Positions 28,054 through 37,637 of a stretch of 54,679 nucleotides of DNA are shown here, in pieces. How positions within the stretch are numbered: position 1 is the stretch's first letter; each line of letters begins with the position of its first letter. The translations under genes and the position numbers were made by a program. The stretch covers positions 1 through 54,679 of the forward strand of contig NZ_JASJDK010000037.1 in assembly GCF_030065675.1 (NCBI RefSeq). The letters run 5' to 3'. The DNA comes from Mastigocoleus sp. MO_188.B34 (lineage in GTDB: Bacteria; Cyanobacteriota; Cyanobacteriia; Cyanobacteriales; Nostocaceae). The notes under the pieces are model-generated. The model saw nothing but the letters and a program-made list of their open reading frames with translations, had not been told where the DNA came from and did no database searches.

Positions 28054-30498
28054 CTACTTTGACTCGTAAGCACCCAAATCAATTGCTTTACCTTGACTTC
28101 GTTTTTTACCATCTTTGTCAAATTCTACATCTGAGTCAATTCTATAACCACTATCAATTGCTACTGAATCAGGTTTGAGACGGAAATTATTACCTGAAGA
28201 ATCCATAAATCCAATTGACTTAACTTCAGTATTCTCTGAAGATTTCAGGTTTGTATTTCTCTTACCACCATCGTAAAGACTACTAAAGCGATCTGTGAAT
28301 AAGTTATTTTTCAAAGTCACATTCTCTGCATCTTCGATAAACCCATTTCGATAGGTGCTATCAGCAAAGATGTTGTTAGTAACTGTTATATTACGAGGTT
28401 TATAGCCTCCAGTGTAACTCTTACCATTTATGGTAATGGCTTGAACATTATTGGAAAAAGTATTATTGAAAATCTCGACATCACGAACATTATTGCTGAT
28501 TCCAATTCCTTGTCCGCCATTTACTCCTTGTTTTCCGTTGTCGTAAACAACATTATTAAAGACGCGGATATCAAATACATCACCTCTACTGGGGTCTTCG
28601 TCTGCGATCGAAATCGCATCAGCAGTATTTCCGTATACTTCGTTATTGTAAATATCAATGTTGAAGGATCTAGCACGACCACCATCAACGTAGATTGCAG
28701 AACCTCCGTTATAGCCACCAGGTGTTCCAGAAACTAAAGAGGTTCCAGTTACCTTATTGTTGTGAATAGAACCATTACGAGAACCAGTTTTTGCATCTAT
28801 CCCTTCACGGTTACCTTGGTCTACAGTGTTACCAGCTACTTCAAAACCGTCTACACCCCATATACTTAGAGCTTCTTGAGTCCCATTTGTGTCACCACGA
28901 CCTTTCCATCTCCAGTTTGCTCGTTCAATGGTATTATTGAGAACCTTAATGTTTTTGCTAGTAACTTCTTGTTCTCCACCATCATAGTAACTGTCTGGTA
29001 AGACGATAATACCGGAGGCTCCAGTTTCATAGGTATGGTTATTTTGAACTGTTATGTCTTCTGCATCACGTAAAGAAATCCCAGCCCAGGATGTGTTTTC
29101 AATACGGAAGCCATCAATCACCCAATGACTCTTACCAGCTGACTGAATAACACCTTCACGAAAGCCTCCTTTATTTGGATCTGGGTCTTTCAATGTGACA
29201 TCACCGTTAGCTTTAAGGGTGATTCTACCCGAACCACTTTCGCCAGATTTACCAAGAGTAATTAATTCTGTATAAGTACCAGGTTGTACTAAAACAGTGT
29301 CACCAGCCTCTATTGGAGAGTCTTTACCGACTGCGTGGTCGATAGTTTTCCAAGGTTTATCTTTTGTTCCTGGATTATTATCACTTCCATTTACAGAAAC
29401 GTAGTATGTAGTTCCAAAGGAATTATTTTGTTCTGAAGTTGTATCACCAGAAATCTTATCAGAAGAATTCACCTCAGAAGAGTTTTGTTTTTCTGAAGTA
29501 ACATCGGGGGAGATGTTATCAGAAGAGTTTTTCTGTTCCAAGTCAACGTCAGGAGAAATTTTATCAGATGAAGTCTTATCGGAAGAAGAATTTACATCCG
29601 AAGGATTTTTCTCCTCTGAAGTCACATCGGGAGATATTTTATCAAAAGAATTTTTATTTCCTGAGTTCATATCAGGGGAAATCTTATCAGAAGAGTTTTT
29701 CTGTTCTGAGTCAACGTCAGGAGAAATTTTATCAGATGAAGTCTTATTGGAAGAAGAATTTACATCAGAAGGATTTTTCTCCTCTGAAGTCACATCGAGA
29801 GATATTTTATCAGAAGAATTTTTATTTCCTGAGTTCATATCAGGAGAAATTTTATCAGAAGAGTTTTTCTGTTCCGAGTTAACGTCAGGAGAAATTTTAT
29901 CAGATGAAGTCTTATCAGAAGAAGTTACATCAGAAGGATTTTTCTCCTCTGAAGTCATATCGGGAGATATTTTATCGGAAGAATTTTTGTTTCCTGAGTT
30001 CGCATCGGGGGAGATGTTATCAGATGAATTGGAAGAATCGGTAGGTACAGGTTTTGGCTGTGGATTATAGTTTGGTAATGGATTTTCAACAGATTCTTTC
30101 TTATTGCCTAAACCTGTCAATTTATCAACATCACCTTTTCCTGAGTCACCAACGAGGATGTCTTTAGCACCATTGAGGTTGTCATTCCCATTATGTTTAC
30201 CAAGAAGTTCATCACCTTGAACATCATGATTATATTTTTTAAAAATGTCCTCATATCTGCTGAAAATATCGTGATGTAGATCGTGGATGTCATGTACAAG
30301 ATTTATTGAATCACCTAAAAGCTTTTCTCTTCTTTCTAATAATCCATCAATACGATCTTGAATTTTGAGAGCAAGTGCTTCATGTCCCTTATCCGCACCC
30401 AAAGGCTTACCTTCTAAAGGATTACCTGATTCAGTAAATACATCTAAACCTTGATGTAGGGTATCGATGTGGGGAGCGTGAAAATGTGTGAAATCCAA
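28054..30498 (-). CDS. Parallel beta-helix (pectate-lyase-like) exoprotein with Ser/Asp/Asn repeat arm
   Basis: Residues about 370-810 form a right-handed beta-helix: the entry motif YYVSVNGSDNNPGTKDKPW (DUF1565-like), then many coils with N-N-x-hydrophobic turns (DITVQNNHTYETG, IKVLNNTIERA, VEIFNNTFSNN). It ends in an AIDLGAYE cap common in such proteins. Between about 155 and 365 lies a low-complexity arm of 15-residue units like SSDKISPDVNSEQKN. The first 100 residues are helical and His-rich. There is no Sec signal, but many large cyanobacterial exoproteins lack one and use type I secretion. Polysaccharide binding or cleavage is possible; I see no clear catalytic lyase residues. Confidence 0.8.
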   Translation of the reverse strand: MDFTHFHAPHIDTLHQGLDVFTESGNPLEGKPLGADKGHEALALKIQDRIDGLLERREKLLGDSINLVHDIHDLHHDIFSRYEDIFKKYNHDVQGDELLGKHNGNDNLNGAKDILVGDSGKGDVDKLTGLGNKKESVENPLPNYNPQPKPVPTDSSNSSDNISPDANSGNKNSSDKISPDMTSEEKNPSDVTSSDKTSSDKISPDVNSEQKNSSDKISPDMNSGNKNSSDKISLDVTSEEKNPSDVNSSSNKTSSDKISPDVDSEQKNSSDKISPDMNSGNKNSFDKISPDVTSEEKNPSDVNSSSDKTSSDKISPDVDLEQKNSSDNISPDVTSEKQNSSEVNSSDKISGDTTSEQNNSFGTTYYVSVNGSDNNPGTKDKPWKTIDHAVGKDSPIEAGDTVLVQPGTYTELITLGKSGESGSGRITLKANGDVTLKDPDPNKGGFREGVIQSAGKSHWVIDGFRIENTSWAGISLRDAEDITVQNNHTYETGASGIIVLPDSYYDGGEQEVTSKNIKVLNNTIERANWRWKGRGDTNGTQEALSIWGVDGFEVAGNTVDQGNREGIDAKTGSRNGSIHNNKVTGTSLVSGTPGGYNGGSAIYVDGGRARSFNIDIYNNEVYGNTADAISIADEDPSRGDVFDIRVFNNVVYDNGKQGVNGGQGIGISNNVRDVEIFNNTFSNNVQAITINGKSYTGGYKPRNITVTNNIFADSTYRNGFIEDAENVTLKNNLFTDRFSSLYDGGKRNTNLKSSENTEVKSIGFMDSSGNNFRLKPDSVAIDSGYRIDSDVEFDKDGKKRSQGKAIDLGAYESK
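29430..30010 (-). repeat. Coding tandem repeat (15-residue Ser/Asp/Asn units)
   Basis: About a dozen 45-bp units encode variants of SSDKISPDMNSGNKN, arranged in a higher-order pattern in which roughly every third unit carries an extra stretch (PSDVNSSSDKT). Individual copies are nearly identical over tens of bases, so recombination probably changes copy number. Confidence 0.85.
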
Positions 30499-31882
30499 GG
30501 TTTTTCCTCAATTAATTTCTTAGTTAGCTTATTTATCTTTCCAACCGAGAACGATGAGACTGGAGCTATCATTACTGTGTCAAATACAGAAAAACTGAAA
30601 AGCTATTCAGTCATTGTTAGACTTACCTCTTTCGGGAATACACCACATACTTATTTCACGTCAAAAACTATGTTGTAGACGCGATATCACTCCTCTTCAC
30701 AGATATGATTAATATTATTCGTCAATAACGAACATTATTAATACTTGCCATCGTAAATACATGAATAATTAGCTTGAATACAAACATCTATAAATTGCAG
30801 GATTTTCCATCCCCATAATCGTCACAACTCCCAAAAAAACTAGGTTGTTTGATATGCAATTTTGGTAGATGTGTATCCTAGCAGATGTTTCCTTGTTTTG
30901 TGAAACCGACTAACTAATTTTCATAGCATTTATGACTACAACTGAAAATTACACACCAAGATTGCAAGATTTAACTGCAGTCAAATCTATCTTTAGTATT
31001 AGCTAAGAGCAAGAATTTGTGAAGATAGTTTATTGTTTTTTTTAGATTAAGATGAAAATAAAAAATTTATACAAAAAACATCGCATGTGTTAGTTAAAAA
31101 CTTGACATCATTTAGCTTGCCTCAAAATAAATTTTATATTTGGTCAGTAAGATAATATATTTTTAAAACTCTATTGGATGTTAATTATTTTGTTGTCACA
31201 ACAAATTATTAATGACAAAGATAAAAAAACTACATTTTTTGTGATCTCAATTAATCCATAAATCGGAAATAAATATTTTCACGTAAGACTTGAAAGTACA
31301 TTCATAAGAAACTTTCAGGCTTTTATTAAATCCTAAAACAGAATAATAAATATATAACTAAAAGTTATTGCACCATATATAAAACCTAAATATTACTTTT
31401 AATGAATTTTTGTTGAACTCAAAATCTGATTGAATACTGTGTATTTTAAGCAACAAGTATTTTTCGATTAACGCTAATTAAATTTATCACTTTCATTTAT
31501 TTGATTTTATTTTTTGATTTCTAAAAAGATAATTTAAAAGATTATTAGTATTTATGTTTACAATAATTACTATGGCAAAAAGATACATATACTTAAGCTA
31601 AAGATAATATATTTTTTACACTACAGTTAGCTTTTTTGTAGAACAAATTAGATATTTCATCTAGTAATCGCATATTCTCAGCCATTTTAGTTAAGTTTTA
31701 TTAATCAATGAATCTAAAAATAATTAAAATCTACTATTTGTCAGTCGTTTAATTCTTTGGGTTGTCATGATTGATTGACAATTTTTGTAACAAAGATGTT
31801 AAAAACTAGAAGCAAAAAATTATTAGTGCGTCCAAAAGTGGATAACTGACAAAAAGTTTGATAAATAATTAAAAACCATTAA
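30499..31882. other. 1.4-kb AT-rich region without recognisable genes
   Basis: Neither strand carries a convincing open frame apart from a chance 69-codon frame at the left edge. Base content is very AT-rich, and no insertion-sequence scar is evident. A small direct repeat (ATTAAAAACCAT twice) is near the right end. The promoter of the minus-strand beta-helix gene should lie at the left edge. Small RNAs or peptides under 50 codons cannot be excluded. Confidence 0.4.
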
Positions 31883-33862
31883 TTAAAAACCATAACCTAA
31901 AGAAAAGGTCACTCCATTTTCTTGCAGACTATTTCCATTAATTTCAGCATTGGTCAAAGGAATACCGTAGTCTACACGAGCATTAAACCTATCTCCAGCA
32001 TTAAAATTTAATCCCATCCCAACCGAGATTAAAGAATCAATATCAACTGCTTCATTATTCCCATTCCAAGGTAAACCCAGATCGATAAAAGGGATGATTT
32101 GTAGTAGACCGTCTAGTTTATTCATTCGCAGGACTGGAATTCTCAATTCAGCAGAAGCAAATAAACCACTGTTAGACAAACTGACATCTCTTCGATAACC
32201 TCTAACACTAGTTGCACCCCCCAAACGAAATTGTTCAAGGGGGACTAATTTATCTGCAAGTTGAATATCTCCTCGTAAGAGCAAAAGAAAGTCTTTATCT
32301 AGCTGACGCGCCCATTGATATTGTCCCCGCCAAGCGACAAAATTACTATCTGGAGCATTATCATTAATAGTGGCATCAAAAATATCTACTCCCACACTAA
32401 ACTGCGATCGCAATGCTAAGATGCTACGATCGCTGCGTTCTGTATATTCTTGAAAAATTCGCAAAGCACTAATATTAGTGTTACCAGAATCATCTGCACC
32501 TATGGATAAAGGGAAGGGAATATCCAGTAAAGAAGTCTCGCTGTGTTGACGAGAAAAACTGATTCCCAATGCTAATTCACGGTTAGGTTTATAAATAATT
32601 GGCTGTCGAAAGCTGAGTTGGTAGTAGTTAGATTGAGTTTCAATATCTAAGGGTGTGAAAGGATTTTCGATAATATCATTGGAATTGAAACCATAGGCAA
32701 AACTGATAGTACCGCTTTTAGCATTAATTGGAAACGTATAACCAATATCAAATCCATTGCTACCTTGGGTATTTGTATAATTTAGTTGGAGCTTATCCCC
32801 AAATCCCAGAAGATTGGAATGGTTTAAAGCGATATTGCGACTATTAGATCCAATTGAAGGTGATTTATGATTATCTAAAGAAGAGGATAAACTAAAAGCC
32901 TTAGCTTCTTTAACTTCCACATCTAGGCGACTCATACCAGGAGTCAAACCAGCAGATAATTCTGCTGAAACATTGTCAATGAGGGGGTCGAGGCGCAATA
33001 TTTGCAAACGTTCTAGCAGTTGCTTTGTTTGCAGTGGGGTTGGAAGGGATTTAAGACGGGAAGCTATGTAGCGATCGCTCAGCCGTTTATTACCATTTAC
33101 TTTAATAGATTCTATCCCACCTTCTAATACTTCTATTTTGACTATACCATCTTGTAATTTTTGGGCTGGCAAATAAGCACCGGAGTTTACATAACCATTA
33201 TCTACATATAGCTTGGAGATGGACGAGCGCAATTTATATAACTCTGCGATTGTAACTGATTTCCCTTGAAATTGTGTGATTAATTCGGAAATTTCACTGT
33301 GAAATAGACTATTACCTACAACTTCAATCTTTTGGACTTTAATCGGGTCAAAAACAATATTAAATTTTGAGTCTTGAGAAGCTTCTTGAATTTTTTGATT
33401 CTCTGTTGCTGTAGGAAAATTTTGATTGGAGATATCAAGATTAATGGGAGAATTTTCCAGTTTATTTGGAAAAAATCGTCGATTGTCTTGCTCTATACGA
33501 TTATTGAAGTCTACAGGATTGGAATCTACAGCAGTTTGCGCTTGAGAAGTTTTAATATCGCAGACATTAGCAATAACAACAAGACTTAAAATATATCCAA
33601 AATTTAAAAAGTACTTGTGCAAACAATCTCTGTATAAAAAGTATTCACAAATTCTCATATTAACTTTATCGGAAGATGCAACATTTGAGTTATCTTTAGC
33701 TCTCCGGTTAAGACATTGCATCAGGTTAATTCCCCATCTTTTGGCAAATATTTTAGAGAAAGGGAAAATGCTGAGAGTTTCTTCCTTCAAAGGAAGTGTC
33801 CTTATAAAGTCATCACCTATTGGTAAAGCATAGGAGGATTCAAGATTACTCGTTAACTTCAT
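31883..33862 (-). CDS. TpsB two-partner secretion transporter (ShlB/FhaC/HecB family)
   Basis: This outer-membrane transporter exports TpsA exoproteins. After a signal peptide comes a POTRA domain (VQKIEVVGNSLFHSEISELI) and a second repeat (IESIKVNGNKRLSDRYIASRL). The C-terminal barrel carries the family motif LGGATSVRGYRRD and ends in FSLGYGF with terminal Phe. The annotated start gives about 68 residues before an obvious signal segment (YILSLVVIANVCDIKTSQAQ), so the true start is probably the ATG at residue 69 (near 33658). A matching TpsA gene lies at 47410, about 13.5 kb away on the other strand. Confidence 0.9.
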   Translation of the reverse strand: MKLTSNLESSYALPIGDDFIRTLPLKEETLSIFPFSKIFAKRWGINLMQCLNRRAKDNSNVASSDKVNMRICEYFLYRDCLHKYFLNFGYILSLVVIANVCDIKTSQAQTAVDSNPVDFNNRIEQDNRRFFPNKLENSPINLDISNQNFPTATENQKIQEASQDSKFNIVFDPIKVQKIEVVGNSLFHSEISELITQFQGKSVTIAELYKLRSSISKLYVDNGYVNSGAYLPAQKLQDGIVKIEVLEGGIESIKVNGNKRLSDRYIASRLKSLPTPLQTKQLLERLQILRLDPLIDNVSAELSAGLTPGMSRLDVEVKEAKAFSLSSSLDNHKSPSIGSNSRNIALNHSNLLGFGDKLQLNYTNTQGSNGFDIGYTFPINAKSGTISFAYGFNSNDIIENPFTPLDIETQSNYYQLSFRQPIIYKPNRELALGISFSRQHSETSLLDIPFPLSIGADDSGNTNISALRIFQEYTERSDRSILALRSQFSVGVDIFDATINDNAPDSNFVAWRGQYQWARQLDKDFLLLLRGDIQLADKLVPLEQFRLGGATSVRGYRRDVSLSNSGLFASAELRIPVLRMNKLDGLLQIIPFIDLGLPWNGNNEAVDIDSLISVGMGLNFNAGDRFNARVDYGIPLTNAEINGNSLQENGVTFSLGYGF

Positions 33863-34118
33863 AATCAGCTGAAGCTAAGCCTCATTGGTAAGACAACCTA
33901 TTTTAAGTAACCAATAAGTAAACTACCTGAGTAATTTTGACTAGAAGACATTCAATTATGTATTTCAATGATATAAAAATACACTCAAGTTGAAGAAGCA
34001 AATAAAAGTGATAATGGAGTTTTATTAAAACAAGATAATAATCTCTGTACTTATCCTAAATATTGCAGAAAATTCTCACGATTAAAGAAAATTTAACTAC
34101 TAGAATTATTGACTTGAA
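33863..34118. promoter_or_regulatory. Divergent promoter region between TpsB and the dioxygenase-ATP-grasp gene
   Basis: The 256 bases between two divergent genes are AT-rich and must contain both promoters. No inverted-repeat operator stands out. Confidence 0.4.
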
Positions 34119-36413
34119 GTGAAAAATTTAGTTATTCCCACACTTGACATTACCCATCTTGCCATGGATCCGGCAAAAGACAAAATAATCAGACTCCAAG
34201 AACTAGCTCGTTCTATTTGCACAGGATTGAGTGTTTATCCTCATTTTGTTGTTGTCAACGGCTATCCTCCCATTGAAGATCGCACTAATTTGGTAAATCT
34301 GTCCAAAGCCATTTGTGAGATTGGTTCGGGAAAAATTGGTTCGGGAAAAATTGGTTCGGGAAAATCCATCTTAGATTTTGGCTATCAAAACCAAGTAAAA
34401 GTTTCTTTTACACAAGTGCAAATTAATCGAACACAACCCGGAACAAGTGGAAAAGTTACTGAATATAGCCGAACCCACCTCCCTTTAGCATCCCACACTG
34501 ATTCATCCTACATGGACAACCCCCATGATTTGGTTGCATTTCAATGTATTGTCGCAGATAAAATGGGTGGTGAATCCACAATGTTCGCCGTTGAAGATAT
34601 ATTGCAACTAATTGATAGTGAAAATCTTAAACTATTGAGGGCGTCAGTATTTCCATTTGGCGATAATATATATCCGATTATTTCTGGTGTCAAAGGGAAC
34701 GAACAAATTCGTTATTATCGATCGCAACTTGATCGAACACTAGAATTGAAAGGTTCTTCCTTACCCGACCGATATCGTATGGCGATCGATAATCTAGACA
34801 CCGTACTTCAGAAATCTGCTCGATTAATTAAGTTCCCTTTACGACCAGGACAAATTGTATTTATACACAATAAAAAAGTACTACATGGACGGACGGGATT
34901 CTCTCCAGATAGCGATCGCCGACTTTATCGGGTTCGTCTTCATGTGAATAGTTTTGAATTTGAATCTACAGAATCTACAAACCAAATTCATATATCTGAC
35001 TGTATTCCCGAGCCAATACAACCTATTTCAAAGGATCAGAATAAACAGAAAGATTTTGTTTATAAGGATATTGATTCTTCAATAATTCAAGAACTAAAAG
35101 ATTTTCATAGTTTCGCAGAAGTACTCAAACAAAATAATCAACCTAGCAATCCACAACTTAATAATGCAACTCTTCTAAATACCTATGGTCAATTTTTGCT
35201 GAGTAAAGGTAAATTTCCAGAAGCAGCTAAAGCTTTTCTTAGTTGCTTAAATATTTCTCCCGATGATTACGAAAGTGGTCTTGCATTATCTAGTCTTGCT
35301 GATGCTCGTGGGGATTATAAAGCTGCTCGGGCTATATTAAATCAGGTTGCTATACGTCATCCCCTGATCTGGGAAGGAAAACCCGATCCTCAAAAGCCAA
35401 CATTATTAAGAATTCGAGGGATAGAAGGTTCAGCTTACCGCATTGTACAACAAGCTGATGGTAGCTACAAAAATCTACTGCAAGGCGGTCATTTTTCGAT
35501 CAAGGATTTTGTAAACCGGAAGCAACATAACTTGATGACTCTGAATCTTTTGGAAAATAATATTGATGGAATACAAAATATTCCTAAATTAAATTTATTT
35601 CTCAATACCATTGCTTGTCCAGATCTGAAACGATCATCACTAATTGCTGCTGCTAGATTTTTAGATCGCTATCCTAATATTCCTGTTATCAATCATCCTC
35701 GTCAGGTTCTGGAAACAACCCGCGAACGTAATGCACTGCGACTTAACTTGATTCCGGGTGTCAAATTCCCCAAAACAGAAAAACTCAAGTGGGATGGTAT
35801 TTCTGTGGATGCGATCGCAAATGAAATTTTTGGGTTGGGTTTTGTGTTTCCTGTTATTATTCGTCACGTCGGTTCTCAAACAGGCTCTAGTGTTAAGCTT
35901 GTCAAAAATAAACTAGAGCTTTATTCTCATCTCGAAAATAGTCCAAAAAACAAAGAATATTACGTTATCCAATTCCATGATTACTCTAGAGAGCAAAATA
36001 TTTTTAACAAAACACGAGTATTTTTCATTGACGGTCGTTTTTACCCAGTTGCAAATTTATTTAATGATTCTTGGAATGTTCACTCGGGAGACCGTTATAG
36101 CATTATGAACAAAACCCAATGGACACAAGATAAGGAACAGTCTTTTTTGAACGATCCTGTCAATTATATTGGTAGTGAAAATTTTGAAAAACTCTGTAAA
36201 ATTCGCGATTTAGTTGGTCTTGATTTCTTCGGAATCGACTTTACAATTCTCCAAGATAGAAGAACATTATTTATCTTTGAATTGAATGCTGCAATGAGAC
36301 ATAATTTTGACCATGCGAAGAATTTTCCTTATACTGAACCTCACTTAAGGAAAATATCTAATGCTTTTGATGCTATGGTTCAAAGCCGTTTACAAAAATC
36401 TCATGAAGTATAA
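34119..36413 (+). CDS. Fusion protein: Fe(II)/2-oxoglutarate dioxygenase (TauD/CAS-like), TPR and ATP-grasp ligase
   Basis: Residues about 1-280 resemble the TauD/clavaminate-synthase-like dioxygenases: the metal motif HTD (His126, Asp128), the distal His of VLHGRTGF (His256) and the 2-oxoglutarate Arg in DRRLYRVRLH (Arg271). Residues about 340-420 hold TPR-like helices (LLNTYGQFLLSKGKFPEAAKA). The C-terminal half looks like an ATP-grasp enzyme: IRHVGSQTGSSVKLV as nucleotide loop, then VGLDFFGIDFTILQD and FIFELNAAMRHNF with the metal-binding Glu and Asn. Such a fusion could hydroxylate and ligate an amino acid, or modify a peptide. The start is a GTG; an ATG at residue 16 is an alternative. 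Residues 68-82 are three copies of IGSGK. Confidence 0.8.
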   Translation: MKNLVIPTLDITHLAMDPAKDKIIRLQELARSICTGLSVYPHFVVVNGYPPIEDRTNLVNLSKAICEIGSGKIGSGKIGSGKSILDFGYQNQVKVSFTQVQINRTQPGTSGKVTEYSRTHLPLASHTDSSYMDNPHDLVAFQCIVADKMGGESTMFAVEDILQLIDSENLKLLRASVFPFGDNIYPIISGVKGNEQIRYYRSQLDRTLELKGSSLPDRYRMAIDNLDTVLQKSARLIKFPLRPGQIVFIHNKKVLHGRTGFSPDSDRRLYRVRLHVNSFEFESTESTNQIHISDCIPEPIQPISKDQNKQKDFVYKDIDSSIIQELKDFHSFAEVLKQNNQPSNPQLNNATLLNTYGQFLLSKGKFPEAAKAFLSCLNISPDDYESGLALSSLADARGDYKAARAILNQVAIRHPLIWEGKPDPQKPTLLRIRGIEGSAYRIVQQADGSYKNLLQGGHFSIKDFVNRKQHNLMTLNLLENNIDGIQNIPKLNLFLNTIACPDLKRSSLIAAARFLDRYPNIPVINHPRQVLETTRERNALRLNLIPGVKFPKTEKLKWDGISVDAIANEIFGLGFVFPVIIRHVGSQTGSSVKLVKNKLELYSHLENSPKNKEYYVIQFHDYSREQNIFNKTRVFFIDGRFYPVANLFNDSWNVHSGDRYSIMNKTQWTQDKEQSFLNDPVNYIGSENFEKLCKIRDLVGLDFFGIDFTILQDRRTLFIFELNAAMRHNFDHAKNFPYTEPHLRKISNAFDAMVQSRLQKSHEV
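34320..34364 (+). repeat. 15-bp coding tandem repeat, three copies
   Basis: Three perfect copies of ATTGGTTCGGGAAAA encode IGSGK three times within the dioxygenase domain. Perfect identity suggests recent slippage. The insert falls in what should be a surface loop, so the enzyme probably tolerates length change. Confidence 0.9.
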
Positions 36414-36531
36414 GGTTGTTTTTAGCTTTTAATCTGCGACTTAAGCAATCAACACCTGATATTTGTTACGTAACGCTCTTCCATCACTTTGGGAAAAATC
36501 CCATATCATCCCGCAATGATGCAACGCCAGA

Positions 36532-37107
36532 TTACAAACTGTTTGAGTAAATTTTCTCAAAATTATCTGTAAAATATTTATTTGCTTGAGTACTTATCAA
36601 GGATTCTACTAGACTCATTATTGTATTCAGTTTTCTCATCGTCAAACTAAGCCTAAGTAAATTATTATCTAGCTGTAATTTTTTCATTTTTCGTTTTTGC
36701 TGTTCTAGTTCGTTAGCCACCAGTACTTCACATAGGTTTCGCTTTGTTTCCTCGGATATTAAAATATAGCTTCCGTCTTGTGAATTTCTTAATTTATTAG
36801 AAGTGAGATTATTATAAAAATAACCTCTGTCCATGATACAAAAAAGATAAGCGAGATATTCCGCTTCTATTCCTATAGCGTTTTTAATAATATCTCTTTT
36901 CTCTAGTCCAAGAGTTTGTTTTTTATAAATTTGAGTTCCGTAAATACTATGAAATAAACCTGCTAGACAAACATAATGTGGATTTTCCCACTGTTTTAGT
37001 AATTTGTAAGTTTGTTGAAGATGATCGATTAAGGTTCCGTGAGAATGAGAAAGAGAATTAGTATTAAGGTCTATCAGTAAAGCTAAAAGCCTGGATTCAG
37101 AATACAT
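36532..37107 (-). CDS. HD-like (DUF6817-type) protein
   Basis: The N-terminal half has the pattern SHSHGTLIDHLQQTYKLLKQ, followed by WENPHYVCLAGLFHSIYGTQ, which resembles small HD-fold proteins (DUF6817) with histidines that could bind metal. The usual HD pair is replaced by FHSIYG. The C-terminal half is helical (EVLVANELEQQKRKMKKLQL). I recall such proteins beside TPR and ATP-grasp genes, which fits the convergent neighbour, but the function is unknown. Confidence 0.6.
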   Translation of the reverse strand: MYSESRLLALLIDLNTNSLSHSHGTLIDHLQQTYKLLKQWENPHYVCLAGLFHSIYGTQIYKKQTLGLEKRDIIKNAIGIEAEYLAYLFCIMDRGYFYNNLTSNKLRNSQDGSYILISEETKRNLCEVLVANELEQQKRKMKKLQLDNNLLRLSLTMRKLNTIMSLVESLISTQANKYFTDNFEKIYSNSL

Positions 37108-37637
37108 ACGTAATAGTAAACTTCAATTTTTTTATGAGGAAAATAAATTATTCAATCTTTATGAATCATGTCTTTGAGATTTTTTAATTGAGACAAAAAT
37201 GTTACCTTGATTTAGACAACGCTAAATTTATTCATAAAATTATTGATAGATTTTGATTGAAATCACCTTTAAAGCTTCTGTTTCTGCTTCTTTGGCGAAA
37301 ATATTTATAAGGCCTGACGATTATTATCGTAAATATTCTAATGTTATAAATCCTAAAATTTACTTTTACCTCAGTATTGTTTACCAAATAAATTATTTTT
37401 TGCCAAAGGTGATAGCAACATCTTTGAAACACCTCCAATAAAAGGTTAAGAGAGGTTATTTAAAACAATTAGGAAAGTGAAATTTAACACTTTCCCAATG
37501 AATTTTTAGTTGTGGTAAATGCAATAATTTTGATAATCCCGTAAACATTCTTAGCTAGTTTTTCCTAAATTACCCCAGCTAATCACAGTCTAAGTCTAGT
37601 TAGAAGCCAACATTCCAACAGAATTGAAATTTTCGGA
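37108..37637. other. Intergenic region with duplicated 3' flank of the metalloprotease gene
   Basis: The left part is AT-rich with no credible gene. The last 175 bases are almost identical to the bases following the second metalloprotease gene (41783-41954), showing that the 3' flank was duplicated with the gene. It contains the terminator listed separately. Confidence 0.6.
37466..37496 (-). terminator. Rho-independent-like terminator of metalloprotease 1
   Basis: On the minus strand GGAAAGTG pairs with CACTTTCC around an 8-base AT loop, followed by TAATTGTTTT. It lies about 140 bases past the stop codon. Confidence 0.7.

Noticed and set aside
29513-30070. 185-codon plus-strand frame with Ser/Glu repeats
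   Set aside because: It is the antisense reading of the 45-bp repeats in the beta-helix protein; repetitive DNA keeps several frames open.
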